Source: Actinoplanes cyaneus
Lineage (GTDB): Bacteria; Actinomycetota; Actinomycetes; Mycobacteriales; Micromonosporaceae
Reading direction: 5' to 3'
DNA: 36,136 nt
NCBI RefSeq assembly: GCF_016862095.1
Contig: NZ_BOMH01000003.1
Coordinates: forward strand, 1-36,136
Shown: in pieces, positions 15,887 through 24,141 of the stretch
How positions within the stretch are numbered: the first letter of the stretch is position 1
How the letters are laid out: each line of letters opens with the position of its first letter
Translations under genes and position numbers: made by a program
Notes under the pieces: generated by a model
What the model was told of the DNA's origin: nothing
Databases searched by the model: none
The model's input: the letters and a program-made list of their open reading frames with translations, nothing else

Positions 15887-15993
15887 GAACCCGTGAGTAG
15901 GGAACCGGGCGACCGTGCCTGCCCGGAACACGTGAGCCGGAACGAGCGACCGCGCCTGCCCCGAACGCGTGTGCCGGAACGGACGTCGCCCGG
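15887..15993. repeat. About 37-bp tandem repeat, three degenerate units
   Basis: Units begin at 15887, 15926 and 15963 with GAACCCGTGAG, GAACACGTGAG and GAACGCGTGTG, each followed by a GGAAC and a GCGACCG-like stretch and by CCTGCCC in the first two. Lengths are about 39, 37 and 31 bp. The repeat fills the 140-bp divergent gap between the hypothetical gene and the SRPBCC gene, so it may hold promoter or operator sites. Confidence 0.65.
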
Positions 15994-16009
15994 TGGCAGG
16001 ATCGACGTC

Positions 16010-16420
16010 ATGGCTACCGCATCGCGACACGTGACCGAGCACATCGAGCGCCCCGCCCAGGCCGTCTACGAGTACGCCCGCGACCCCGCCAACCTCGCGC
16101 ACTGGGCGCCCGGCCTCGGTGGCTCCGTGCGGCAGGAGCAGGGACGCTGGTTCGTCGACGTGCCCGGTGGGGGCGGGCGCGCCGAGGTGGTGTTCACCGC
16201 GCGCAACGACCTGGGCGTGCTCGACCACGAGGTGCGTCTGCCCGGCGGCGTGGTCGTCCACGTCCCGTTCCGGGTGGTCGCCGACGGCGAGGGCGCGGAG
16301 GTGGTCTTCACCGTGCGGCGGGCGCCCGGCATGACCGACGACGAGTTCGACAGTGACGCCGCGGCGGTCGCCGCCGACCTGGCGACGCTGAAGCGGATCC
16401 TGGAGGAGCGGTCAGCCTAG
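16010..16420 (+). CDS. SRPBCC-family (polyketide cyclase/START-like) protein
   Basis: A 136-residue small protein with the SRPBCC ligand-pocket pattern. It begins SRHVTEHIERPAQAVYEYARDPANLAHWAPGL, typical of the N-terminal strand and helix pair, continues with strands GRWFVDVPGG, AEVVFTARNDLGVLDHEVRLP and AEVVFTVRR, and ends in the long C-terminal helix DDEFDSDAAAVAADLATLKRIL. Members bind hydrophobic small molecules or act as cyclases; no specific role can be given here. ATG 16010 has a weak AGGA site. The gene overlaps the convergent GNAT gene by 9 bp. Confidence 0.87.
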   Translation: MATASRHVTEHIERPAQAVYEYARDPANLAHWAPGLGGSVRQEQGRWFVDVPGGGGRAEVVFTARNDLGVLDHEVRLPGGVVVHVPFRVVADGEGAEVVFTVRRAPGMTDDEFDSDAAAVAADLATLKRILEERSA

Positions 16421-16945
16421 GCGCTGCTCCAGCACCTGGCCGGGCCAGGTGGTGTCGCCCTGCGGGACGGTGAAGCTCTGCGTCGCGGTGAAGCCCTGGC
16501 GCTCGTAGTAACCGACGAGTGCCCGGTCGCCTCCGCCGTAGCAGTCGACGCGCATCACGCCGGCACCGGACGCGACGGCGAGCCGCCGGGCGTAGGCGAG
16601 CAACCGGCGGCCGAGGCCCTCACCGGCGTGATCCCGATCGGTCACCAGCAGCACGATGTAGAGCTCGGGCTCGGCCGCCGGCGACACGTACTCGGGCGGC
16701 TGGCCGACGCCGAGGGCGCCGATGACAGCGTCGCCGCGGACCGCGAGGTGCAGGCCCCCGTCGGCGGCGATTCCGGAGATGAGCGTGGTGAGGCGCCGGC
16801 TGTCGGAGAGCGGCTCGCTGCCCCACTGGCCGGTGCGCCCACGGGCGGTGAGCCAGGCCACCGCGCCGTCGAGCAGCGCCATCACGGCGGTGACGTCGTC
16901 AGGGCCGCCCCGCCGGATGTCCGTCCACTCTGTACTGTCACCCAT
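16412..16945 (-). CDS. GNAT-family N-acetyltransferase
   Basis: An acetyltransferase of about 177 residues. The GNAT fold is seen in the N-terminal strand and helix (DIRRGGPDDVTAVMALLDGAVAWL), the central strand ELYIVLLVTDRDHAGEGLGRRLLAYARRLA containing the acetyl-CoA pyrophosphate loop (A-G-E-G-L-G-R-R-L), and the C-terminal VDCYGGGDRALVGYYERQGF. The substrate is unknown. ATG 16945 (MGDSTEW) is used; another ATG three codons upstream at 16954 is equally possible. The 3' end overlaps the convergent SRPBCC gene. Confidence 0.88.
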   Translation of the reverse strand: MGDSTEWTDIRRGGPDDVTAVMALLDGAVAWLTARGRTGQWGSEPLSDSRRLTTLISGIAADGGLHLAVRGDAVIGALGVGQPPEYVSPAAEPELYIVLLVTDRDHAGEGLGRRLLAYARRLAVASGAGVMRVDCYGGGDRALVGYYERQGFTATQSFTVPQGDTTWPGQVLEQRLG

Positions 16946-16992
16946 CTTTCCCATTACACCCGGAAACGGTCCCGACGGGAAGAACCGCGGGT

Positions 16993-17925
16993 TCAGTGAC
17001 AGTTGTCGCCGATGTCAAGAGCATGGTCGGGCTTCGCCAGCGAGTCCTGATCCTCGGTCTGCGTCACCGTCCCGCCGCCCTTCGGCGTGGGCGCGAGCAG
17101 GCCGCGGCGCGCCCCGTCGCAATCGAGCCAGGCGCCGTAGCTGTTCGCGGCGCCGACCCACATCCCCCGGTCGTCAGTCCGCAGATTCTTCGTCGCCGGG
17201 AAGTTCCAGACGATCTCGTCGTGCTTCACCGCGAGCGGCCGGTCGAGGAATTCGCCCTGGAACGCGTACACCCAGACGAAGTTCGTGGTCACCCGCAGGG
17301 TGTGGATGCCGTCGTCGACCACCGACTTGTACGTGATCCGCCCGCTGACGCGCGGCTGGTTGGCCGGGTCCAGCTTGACCTTGGGGTCGATCCAGGTCGC
17401 CACGCTGCCGAAATCGCCCGACGCGAACCACTTCGACACCTCGGTGCGGGAGGACGGCGCCAGCAGCGCGAGGAAATCGTCCGGCCGGTGGTCCACGGTC
17501 ATGTCCTGGTCGAGCCGCCCCGCCACCAGTGCGTCGCGCACCCTCTTCAGCGCCGCGCCGACCTCGACCGCGGTGAACCCGGTGACCGCGGTGGCCTTCG
17601 GCAGCGTGATGCCCTGCGTCCCGATCGGATAGCTCGCGGCCGCGGTTCCGTCGAACGGGCCGGTCGGCTTCGCACTGGCCGACGTCGTCGCGGTCACGCC
17701 GTCGATCGTGGGGGCGGGCGCGGCGGCCGTCTTCCCCTCCGGCCACACCGAGCGGATCAGCGGGATCGCGGCCACGATCAGCGCCACGGCGACCCCGGCC
17801 ATGACGACGTACCGGAGTTTCGCCGCGAAGCCGCCGAGACGCCGCTGACGCCGCACCTTGCGCTCGGTCTTGCGGGCCCAGTCCTCGAGACTCGCCAGAG
17901 GATCGCTGTCGTCATGCTGATTCAT
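16993..17925 (-). CDS. Single-pass membrane protein, unknown function
   Basis: A 310-residue protein. It has a cytosolic N-terminus (MNQHDDSDPLASLEDWARKTERKVRRQRRLGG), one membrane helix about residues 40-62 (YVVMAGVAVALIVAAIPLI), then a large external domain. That domain has an Ala/Thr/Pro linker, a region near 130-190 with conserved-looking DFLALLAPSSRTEVSKWF, and a C-terminal pair of Cys (one in LDCDGARRG, one in the final DNCH) that could form a disulfide. Similar proteins of unknown role are common in actinobacteria. ATG 17925 is preferred over GTG 17946 because GGGGAAAC lies just upstream. The divergent gap to the ABC transporter operon is 238 bp. Confidence 0.75.
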   Translation of the reverse strand: MNQHDDSDPLASLEDWARKTERKVRRQRRLGGFAAKLRYVVMAGVAVALIVAAIPLIRSVWPEGKTAAAPAPTIDGVTATTSASAKPTGPFDGTAAASYPIGTQGITLPKATAVTGFTAVEVGAALKRVRDALVAGRLDQDMTVDHRPDDFLALLAPSSRTEVSKWFASGDFGSVATWIDPKVKLDPANQPRVSGRITYKSVVDDGIHTLRVTTNFVWVYAFQGEFLDRPLAVKHDEIVWNFPATKNLRTDDRGMWVGAANSYGAWLDCDGARRGLLAPTPKGGGTVTQTEDQDSLAKPDHALDIGDNCH

Positions 17926-18016
17926 ATTGTTGTTTCCCCGTGTCACACGTACGCCCGAGCGATCTCAGTATGGACGACCGATCGATCGAGCGGAATGCAC
18001 GCTCAGCGACCGGCTT

Positions 18017-18030
18017 CGATCATGTGATCG
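18017..18030. promoter_or_regulatory. Candidate operator palindrome upstream of ABC importer
   Basis: CGATCA (18017-18022) and TGATCG (18025-18030) form an inverted repeat with a 2-bp centre, in the gap before the importer operon. It could be a regulator site. No regulator gene is adjacent and the palindrome is short. Confidence 0.3.
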
Positions 18031-18163
18031 CGCCCTCCCGGCGGGGAACGTGGAGCTGCGGAAATGTCGCCGCGCGGCCTTGCTCCGTACGCCTTCCCTC
18101 CACCAAGCCTGCCCATGATCCACCAGCGTGGGCCGGTCACGGCGCCGCAGAAGGAGGAACACA

Positions 18164-19291
18164 GTGCGTACGCTCCATCGCTCGGTCGCCGTCGCCGTGG
18201 CGGCCGTCACCATGACCGCGGTCGCCGCCTGCTCGCCGCCCGAGAAGAAGTCGGACGACGCCGGGAGCGGCGGATCCGGTGCCGCCACCGCGACCAGCGC
18301 CCAGGACCTGGGTGGCATGGACGCACTGGTCGCCGCGGCCAAGAAGGAGGGTGCGCTGAACGTGATCGCGCTCCCGCCGACGTGGGCGAACTACGGCGAG
18401 ATCATCAAGGCGTTCGGCGACAAGTACGGCATCAAGGTGAACTCCGCGCAGCCGGACGGCTCCAGCCAGGACGAGATCAACGCCGCGGACCAGCTCAAGG
18501 GTCAGGACACTGCGCCGGACGTGTTCGACCTCGGCGGCTCGGTGGCCACCGCGAACACCGCGAAGTTCGCCCCGTACAAGGTCGCCACGTGGGGCGACAT
18601 CGCCGACGGGCAGAAGGAGGCCACCGGTCTCTACGTGAACGACTACGGCGGCTACATGTCGATCGGGTACGACAGCGCCAAGGTCCCCGCACCCACGAGC
18701 GTGGCCGACCTGCTGAAGCCCGAGTACAAGGGCAAGGTCGCGCTCAACGGCGACCCGACCCAGGCCGGTTCCGCGTTCGGCGCCGTGCAGGCCGTCTCGA
18801 TCGCGCAGGGCGGCACCGCCGAGGACATCGCGAAGGGCGTCGACTTCTTCGGCCAGCTGAAGAAGGCCGGCAACTTCCTCCCGGTCGACCCGACCGACGC
18901 GACCATCCAGTCCGGCCAGACCCCGGTCGTCTTCGACTGGGACTACCTGAACGCCGCGCAGACCGCCAAGGTCCCGACCTGGAAGGTCGTCGTCCCGGCG
19001 AACGCCGTGCTCGGCTCGTACTACAACCAGGCGATCAACAAGGGCGCCCCGCACCCGGCCGCCGCGCGCCTGTGGGAGGAGTTCCTCTTCTCCGACGAGG
19101 GCCAGAACCTGTGGCTCTCCGGTGGCGCCCGCCCGGTCCGCGCCGAGGCCATGAACAAGGCCGGCGCGATCGACAAGACCGCTTTCGCGGCGCTGCCCGC
19201 GGTCTCCGGCACCCCGGTCTTCCCGACCGAGGAGCAGACCAAGAAGGCGAAGGACTACCTGACCGCGAACTGGGCCAAGACTGTTGGCTGA
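18164..19291 (+). CDS. ABC importer substrate-binding lipoprotein
   Basis: A 375-residue secreted lipoprotein. The signal peptide (RTLHRSVAVAVAAVTMTAV) ends in a lipobox A-A-C-S near residue 23, followed by a Ser/Gly/Asp linker. The mature part is a type II periplasmic-binding fold: GALNVIALPPTWANYGEIIKAFGDKYGI near the start, APDVFDLGG near 115, and TPVVFDWDYLNAAQ near 250. This shape is shared by iron(III), polyamine, thiamine and 2-aminoethylphosphonate binders; the ligand cannot be fixed from sequence. GTG 18164 is chosen because AAGGAGG lies 6 nt upstream. It is the first of four overlapping genes encoding a complete importer. Confidence 0.9.
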   Translation: MRTLHRSVAVAVAAVTMTAVAACSPPEKKSDDAGSGGSGAATATSAQDLGGMDALVAAAKKEGALNVIALPPTWANYGEIIKAFGDKYGIKVNSAQPDGSSQDEINAADQLKGQDTAPDVFDLGGSVATANTAKFAPYKVATWGDIADGQKEATGLYVNDYGGYMSIGYDSAKVPAPTSVADLLKPEYKGKVALNGDPTQAGSAFGAVQAVSIAQGGTAEDIAKGVDFFGQLKKAGNFLPVDPTDATIQSGQTPVVFDWDYLNAAQTAKVPTWKVVVPANAVLGSYYNQAINKGAPHPAAARLWEEFLFSDEGQNLWLSGGARPVRAEAMNKAGAIDKTAFAALPAVSGTPVFPTEEQTKKAKDYLTANWAKTVG

Positions 19292-20186
19292 GATCGCCGG
19301 AACCGCCCCGCGGCGCGTGTCCTCCGGGGCACGCCTGCGGGGCGCCGCCTCCCTGCTCGGCACGGTCCCGTTCTTCGCCTACGTGACGATCTTCCTGATC
19401 ATCCCCACCCTGGTGGTCGCGATCGGGGCGTTCACCGGCGACGGCGGCCACGGCTTCACCCTGGACAACCTCGGTGCCCTCGGTGACGCGTACATCCTCG
19501 CGGCCTTCGGCCGATCGGTGGTGCTCTCCGCTCTCAGCGCGCTCTTCGGCGCGGTTCTGGGAGGCCTGCTGGCGTACGCCGTGAGCACCGCCAGGCCCGA
19601 TGGCCTCCTGCGTCGCGTGGTGACCGCCCTCTCCGGCGTGCTCGCCCAGTTCGGCGGCGTCACGCTGGCGTTCGCGTTCCTGGCGACCATCGGTCTCTCC
19701 GGTTTCGTGACGGTGTGGTTGCAGGACCACACCGGGGTGAACATCTTCGAGAACGGCGTGTGGCTGTTCGAGCTGCCCGGGCTGGTGCTGGTCTACACGT
19801 ACTTCCAGATCCCGCTGATGGTGATCGTGTTCCTGCCCGCGCTCGACGGCCTCCGCCCGCAGTGGCGGGAGGCGACCGAGAGCCTCGGCGGCACCACCCG
19901 GGAGTACTGGACCCGGGTGGCCGGCCCGCTGCTCGCCCCGGCCTTCCTCGGCTCCGCGCTGCTGCTCTTCGCCAACGCCTTCTCCGCGTACGCGACAGCG
20001 GCCGCCCTGGTCAGCCAGGGCAGCCCGATCATCCCGTTGCAGATCCGGGGTGCGCTGACCAGCGAGGTGGTGCTGGGTCAGGCGAACGTCGGCAAGGCCA
20101 TGGCGCTCGGCATGGTCGTCGTCGTCGCGATCGTGATGACGCTCTACTCCCTGCTGCAGAAGAGGACGTCGAAGTGGCTGGGGTGA
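19284..20186 (+). CDS. ABC importer permease, first subunit
   Basis: A 300-residue inner membrane permease of the BPD_transp_1 type, with about six membrane helices. The EAA-type cytoplasmic loop that docks the ATPase reads EATESLGGTTREYWTRVAGPLLAPAF near residues 194-219. It starts with TTG at 19284, overlapping the lipoprotein stop by 8 bp, so translation is probably coupled. It should pair with the next gene as a heterodimeric channel, as in PotBC- and FbpB-like systems. Confidence 0.9.
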   Translation: MAEIAGTAPRRVSSGARLRGAASLLGTVPFFAYVTIFLIIPTLVVAIGAFTGDGGHGFTLDNLGALGDAYILAAFGRSVVLSALSALFGAVLGGLLAYAVSTARPDGLLRRVVTALSGVLAQFGGVTLAFAFLATIGLSGFVTVWLQDHTGVNIFENGVWLFELPGLVLVYTYFQIPLMVIVFLPALDGLRPQWREATESLGGTTREYWTRVAGPLLAPAFLGSALLLFANAFSAYATAAALVSQGSPIIPLQIRGALTSEVVLGQANVGKAMALGMVVVVAIVMTLYSLLQKRTSKWLG

Positions 20187-20965
20187 TCGCCCGCCGAGCG
20201 CGCAGGCAGCGCGCCTTCCGCTGGGCCGTGCTGGTCGTGCTCGGCGTCTTCTTCGCGCTGCCGATGGCGGCCATGGTCGAGTTCAGCACCCGTACGCCGG
20301 GCACCTGGTCGTTGCTGGCGAACTGGTCGCGGCTCGACGAGACGTACCCGGCCCTGGCCGAGGGCATCGTCGCGTCGCTGGAACAGGCCGCGCTCACCGC
20401 GCTGCTGATGCTGGTGCTGCTGGTGCCGACGGCGATCTGGGTGCGGCTGCGGCTGCCGCGGATCCGCCGGCTCGTCGAGTTCCTGTGCCTGCTGCCACTG
20501 ACCATCCCGGCGATCGTGCTGGTGGTCGGGCTCGCGCCGGTGTACGCGTGGGTCAACTACCTGGTCGGCGGGTCCGCACTGACGCTCGTGTTCGCGTACA
20601 CCATCCTGGTCCTGCCCTATGCCTATCGCGCGATCGACGCGGGACTGTCGGCCATCGACGTGACGACCCTCGCGGAGGCCGCCCGCGGTCTCGGCGCGGG
20701 CTGGCTCACGGTGATGTGGCGGGTGGTGCTGCCGAACATCCGCTCGGCGGTGCTCTCCGCGGCGTTCCTGACCGTGGCGCTGGTGCTCGGCGAGTTCACC
20801 GTCGCGTCGCTGCTGCACCGCACGAACCTGCAGGTCGCCATCGAGTTCCTGGGCAAGAGCAGCGCCACCGTGTCGGTCGCGGTCTCGCTGACCGCGCTGC
20901 TGCTCGCGTTCGTCCTGCTCCTGTTGCTCTCCCTGGCCGGTTCCTCTCGAAGGGCGAAGAAATGA
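20174..20965 (+). CDS. ABC importer permease, second subunit
   Basis: A 263-residue permease with about six membrane helices. The ATPase-docking loop reads EAARGLGAGWLTVMWRVVLPNIRSAVLSAAF near residues 168-198. GTG 20174 is chosen because AGAGGA lies 7 nt upstream, although the same frame is open much further upstream across the first permease gene. The start lies inside the preceding gene (13-bp overlap). It is the partner of the upstream permease. Confidence 0.88.
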   Translation: MAGVIARRARRQRAFRWAVLVVLGVFFALPMAAMVEFSTRTPGTWSLLANWSRLDETYPALAEGIVASLEQAALTALLMLVLLVPTAIWVRLRLPRIRRLVEFLCLLPLTIPAIVLVVGLAPVYAWVNYLVGGSALTLVFAYTILVLPYAYRAIDAGLSAIDVTTLAEAARGLGAGWLTVMWRVVLPNIRSAVLSAAFLTVALVLGEFTVASLLHRTNLQVAIEFLGKSSATVSVAVSLTALLLAFVLLLLLSLAGSSRRAKK

Positions 20966-21981
20966 GCGGCGTAGCCGTCCACCTCAAAGGCCTCCGCCGT
21001 ACGTTCGGCAGTGTGCACGCCCTCGACGACCTGGATCTGCGGATCGCGCCGGGCGAGTTCATCGCGCTGCTGGGCCCGTCCGGCTGCGGCAAGACCACCG
21101 CGCTGCGGGTGCTCGCCGGGTTGGAGGAGTCGGACTCCGGGCAGGTCCTGGTCGACGGCAAGGACGTCACCCGGCTGCCGGCCAACAAGCGGGACATGGG
21201 CATGGTGTTCCAGGCGTACAGCCTGTTCCCGCACCTGACCGCGCTGCAGAACGTCGAGTTCGGCCTGCGCCTGCGTGGTCGCAGGAAAGCGGCCGGGCGC
21301 GCCCGGGAGATGCTCGACCTGGTCGGGCTCTCGACGCACGCGAACCGGTACGCCGATCAGCTCTCCGGCGGCCAGCAGCAGCGGGTCGCACTGGCCCGGG
21401 CCCTGGCGATCGAGCCCACAGTGCTCCTGCTCGACGAGCCGCTCTCCGCCCTGGACGCCAAGGTGCGGGTGCAGCTGCGCGACGAGATCCGCCGGATCCA
21501 GACCGACGTCGGCACGACCACCCTGTTCGTCACGCACGACCAGGAGGAGGCGCTCGCCGTCGCGGACCGGGTCGGCGTGATGAAGGCCGGCAGATTGGAG
21601 CAGCTCGCCGCTCCGGCCGAGGTCTATCTGCGCCCGGCGACCGCGTTCGTGGCCGATTTCGTCGGTCTGAGCAACCGGCTGCCCGGCACTGTCGACGGCG
21701 ATCGGATCGAGGTGCTGGGCAGCAGGCTCCCGCTGGTCGCACCGCACCCGGGTGGGGCCGCCACGGCGCTGGTCCGGCCCGAGTCGGTCGGCGTCGTGCC
21801 TGATCCGGACGGTCCGGGGCGTGTGCTGACGGCCAGCTTCCTCGGCCCGACGAGCCGGGTCACGGTCACCGTCGGTGATCAACTGGTGGTCGCCCAGGTG
21901 TCCGGAGGCGAGTTGCCCGACCTGACCCCGGGCACCGCGGTGCGCCTGGAGCTGCGTCCGGTCCCGGTCGCGACGGAATGA
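20962..21981 (+). CDS. ABC importer ATPase (PotA/FbpC type)
   Basis: A 339-residue ATPase. The nucleotide-binding domain has Walker A GPSGCGKT (38-45), the Q-loop in MGMVFQAYSLFPH, signature LSGGQQQRVALARAL, Walker B LLLDEPLSALD and switch His in FVTHDQEEA. The last 100 residues form a TOBE-type regulatory domain (ALVRPESVGVVPD), as in the polyamine, iron and sulfate importers. ATG 20962 overlaps the permease stop as ATGA. It drives uptake through the two upstream permeases. Confidence 0.93.
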   Translation: MSGVAVHLKGLRRTFGSVHALDDLDLRIAPGEFIALLGPSGCGKTTALRVLAGLEESDSGQVLVDGKDVTRLPANKRDMGMVFQAYSLFPHLTALQNVEFGLRLRGRRKAAGRAREMLDLVGLSTHANRYADQLSGGQQQRVALARALAIEPTVLLLDEPLSALDAKVRVQLRDEIRRIQTDVGTTTLFVTHDQEEALAVADRVGVMKAGRLEQLAAPAEVYLRPATAFVADFVGLSNRLPGTVDGDRIEVLGSRLPLVAPHPGGAATALVRPESVGVVPDPDGPGRVLTASFLGPTSRVTVTVGDQLVVAQVSGGELPDLTPGTAVRLELRPVPVATE

Positions 21982-21994
21982 ATCTACATAGGGC

Positions 21995-22022
21995 TTGACC
22001 CGGGCGTATCCACGTCTACCGT
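21995..22022 (+). promoter_or_regulatory. Candidate promoter for a leaderless small gene
   Basis: TTGACC (21995-22000), a 16-bp spacer and TACCGT (22017-22022, matching the actinobacterial TAnnnT -10) end 6 bp before the ATG at 22029. Transcription would begin at or next to the ATG, suggesting a leaderless mRNA. This is based on motif match alone. Confidence 0.45.
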
Positions 22023-22028
22023 TTGCTT

Positions 22029-22475
22029 ATGGACGGCGAGGAGTTCATCCACACGGCCCTCGTCGTGGCGTTCACGGCGGACTCGGGTCACCCCCGGGGC
22101 CTCCAGCACGCCATTGACGAGATCTACCGGCTGTTGCACGAGGCCCCGGCGGGTCACCCCGACCTGGTCATCGGCTGGGGAGTTCTCTTCGACCTGCTCC
22201 AGGAGCGCGCCGAGGCCTCCGGGGACCTCGCCGACTGGGATGCGCTGGTGGACGCTGCCGGGTGCATGGTGCTCGTCGCCGACCCCGGGACCGAGCTGGC
22301 CGTACGGGCCTGGCGGCGGCAGTGGCAGTCGCTGCTGCTGCGCCACCAGGTGACCCGGGACCCCGCCGACCTCAAGGACGCCACTGTGGCCGCCGCCGCC
22401 CTCGCCGCGGCGACCGCCGCCGTTCCCGCCCCCGTTCACCAGCCACGACCGCGCCGGCCGTGGCGATGTGATTGA
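22029..22475 (+). CDS. Small TPR-like protein of the CHAT-associated type
   Basis: A 148-residue protein. The stretch HAIDEIYRLLHEAPAGHPDLVIGWGVLFDLLQERAEASGDLADWDALVDAAGCMVLVADPG, continued by RRQWQSLLLRHQVTRDPADLKDATVAAA, follows the pattern of the tetratricopeptide repeats (GHPD, then L.ER...GDLADWD, then P) that precede CHAT protease domains in large actinobacterial proteins. Here only one to two repeat units exist and no CHAT domain follows, so it is either a stand-alone scaffold or a remnant. The C-terminus is Ala/Pro/Arg-rich and low complexity. ATG 22029 is used; a TTG two codons upstream is less likely. Function unknown; the repeat assignment is by pattern. Confidence 0.65.
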   Translation: MDGEEFIHTALVVAFTADSGHPRGLQHAIDEIYRLLHEAPAGHPDLVIGWGVLFDLLQERAEASGDLADWDALVDAAGCMVLVADPGTELAVRAWRRQWQSLLLRHQVTRDPADLKDATVAAAALAAATAAVPAPVHQPRPRRPWRCD

Positions 22476-22488
22476 TCCGGGGGCGATG

Positions 22489-22517
22489 TTTACACGTATC
22501 TGAGAGCGAGTTACAGT
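22489..22517 (+). promoter_or_regulatory. Promoter of the cellulase gene
   Basis: TTTACA (22489-22494), a 17-bp spacer and TACAGT (22512-22517) form a good housekeeping-sigma promoter. The predicted start of transcription near 22524 lies just upstream of the CebR-type operator. Confidence 0.65.
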
Positions 22518-22527
22518 CGTCACCCCG

Positions 22528-22545
22528 CATGGGAGCGCTCCCATG
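22528..22545. promoter_or_regulatory. CebR-type operator
   Basis: CATGGGAGCGCTCCCATG is a perfect 18-bp palindrome whose core TGGGAGCGCTCCCA (22530-22543) equals the known binding site of CebR, the cellobiose/cellotriose-responsive LacI-family repressor of Streptomyces. It lies directly downstream of the predicted transcription start, where a bound repressor would block transcription. The cebR gene itself is not in this window. Confidence 0.88.
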
Positions 22546-22570
22546 ACCTTCCCCCAAAGGTGACGAAGCG

Positions 22571-24037
22571 TTGAAGCGTAGTCTGAAACTCATTCTGGCC
22601 TCGGCGTTCGCCGTCGCCACCGTTTCCACAGTGGCGTTCTTCGCCCTGCCGGCCAGCGCGGAGGCCGCCTCGTTCACGGTGACCAACTCGTGGAGCTCGG
22701 GATACCAGGGTGAGGTGACGATCAGCAACCCCTCGTCCTCCTCGATCAGCACCTGGAAGGTCGAGCTGACCCTCCCGGCCGGTTCCACTGTAGGACAGGC
22801 CTGGAACGCGACGCTCGCGAGCGCCGGGCAGACGTTCACGTTCACGCCGGCCGGGTGGAACGCGACGATCGCCGGTGGGGCGTCGGCCGGCTTCGGCTTC
22901 GTGGTGAACGGGACCGGGCGGCCCACGTCGTGCACGGTCAACGGGCAGGCCTGCACGGGGCTCACCGGGTCGACAGCCCCTTCTTCCCCGGCCTCCCCTT
23001 CTCCGGCCACGTCGGCCTCCCCCAAGCCTTCTGCTTCTCCGTCCGCGACTTCTCCCTCCGCGACCACCACCTCGGCCTCGCCCCGACCGACCGCCACCTC
23101 CGCGGGCAGCACGCCGCTGGCGATCAACGGGCAGCTCAAGGTGTGCGGGACGAACCTGTGCAACGCGGCCGGCAAGAAGATCCAGTTGCGCGGCGTGAGC
23201 AGTCACGGCATCCACTGGTTCCCGAGCTGCTACACCGGCTCGGCGCTCGACGCGCTGGCCACCGACTGGAACGCCGACCTGTTCCGGATCGCGATGTACG
23301 TCCAGGAGGGCGGGTACGAATCCGACCCGACCGGCATGACCAGCAAGGTCAACAGCCTGGTGGACCAGGCCGAGGCGCGCGGGATGTACGCCCTGATCGA
23401 CTTCCACCTCCTCAACCCCGGTGACCCGAACTACAACCTCGCCCGGGCCAAGGAGTTCTTCGCCAAGGTGGCCGCCCGCAACGCGACCAAGAAGAACGTC
23501 ATCTACGAGATCGCGAACGAGCCGAACGGCGTCTCCTGGGCGAGCATCAAGAGCTACGCCGAGCAGGTCATCCCGGTCATCCGCGCGAACGACCCGGACG
23601 GCATCGTGATCGTCGGCACCCGTGGCTGGTCGTCGCTGGGCGTCTCCGAGGGCTCGTCGTCCGCCGAGATCGTCAGCAACCCGGTGAACGCGTCGAACAT
23701 CATGTACGCGTTCCACTTCTACGCGGCGTCGCACAAGGACAACTACCGGGCCGAGGTCTCGAAGGCCGCCGCGTCGCTGCCACTGTTCGTCACCGAGTTC
23801 GGCACGGTCAGCGCCAGCGGGGACGGGGCGGTCGACACCGCGAGCACGAACACCTGGCTCGATCTGCTGGACCGGTTGAAGATCAGCTACGCCAACTGGA
23901 ACTTCGCGGACAAGAGCGAGGGCAGCTCGATCCTCAAGCCGGGCGCGTGCGCCGCCGGGACGTTCTCGGGCACGGGCGGGCTCACCGAGTCCGGCCAGCT
24001 CATCCGCTCCCGAATCCGGACCGCCGACGACTTCTGA
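22571..24037 (+). CDS. Secreted cellulase, CBM2 plus GH5 catalytic domain
   Basis: A 488-residue exported endoglucanase. A signal peptide (about 1-33, cleaved near ASAEAA) is followed by a short family 2 cellulose-binding module (34-129, SFTVTNSWSSGYQGEVTISN, ending in a Cys pair at 121 and 128), then a Ser/Pro/Ala/Thr linker (130-180). The family 5 glycosidase domain (about 182-485) has the acid/base in ANEPNG (E317) and the nucleophile in VTEFGT (E409), with DFHLL near 278 and AFHFYAASH near 380-388. The enzyme should cut internal beta-1,4-glucan bonds, retaining configuration. TTG 22571 has AAAGG about 10 nt upstream. The promoter and CebR-type operator predict induction by cello-oligosaccharides. 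Confidence 0.94.
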   Translation: MKRSLKLILASAFAVATVSTVAFFALPASAEAASFTVTNSWSSGYQGEVTISNPSSSSISTWKVELTLPAGSTVGQAWNATLASAGQTFTFTPAGWNATIAGGASAGFGFVVNGTGRPTSCTVNGQACTGLTGSTAPSSPASPSPATSASPKPSASPSATSPSATTTSASPRPTATSAGSTPLAINGQLKVCGTNLCNAAGKKIQLRGVSSHGIHWFPSCYTGSALDALATDWNADLFRIAMYVQEGGYESDPTGMTSKVNSLVDQAEARGMYALIDFHLLNPGDPNYNLARAKEFFAKVAARNATKKNVIYEIANEPNGVSWASIKSYAEQVIPVIRANDPDGIVIVGTRGWSSLGVSEGSSSAEIVSNPVNASNIMYAFHFYAASHKDNYRAEVSKAAASLPLFVTEFGTVSASGDGAVDTASTNTWLDLLDRLKISYANWNFADKSEGSSILKPGACAAGTFSGTGGLTESGQLIRSRIRTADDF

Positions 24038-24066
24038 CCCGCCCTCCCCTGCGCGGGTCATGTAGG

Positions 24067-24099
24067 AGGCGGGCCGGGGCCCTACACCCCGGCCCGCCT
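24067..24099 (+). terminator. Strong terminator after the cellulase gene
   Basis: AGGCGGGCCGGGG (24067-24079) pairs perfectly with CCCCGGCCCGCCT (24087-24099) around a 7-nt loop, 30 bp after the stop. The 13-bp GC-only stem without a T run is typical of actinobacterial terminators. Confidence 0.85.
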
Positions 24100-24141
24100 C
24101 GGGCTCCGGCGGGTCAGGCTCACCGCCGCGGCGCGCTGTTG

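Noticed and set aside
17947..18163. Possible riboswitch before the ABC importer
   Set aside because: No TPP, cobalamin or other recognisable conserved core was found; only a short palindrome.
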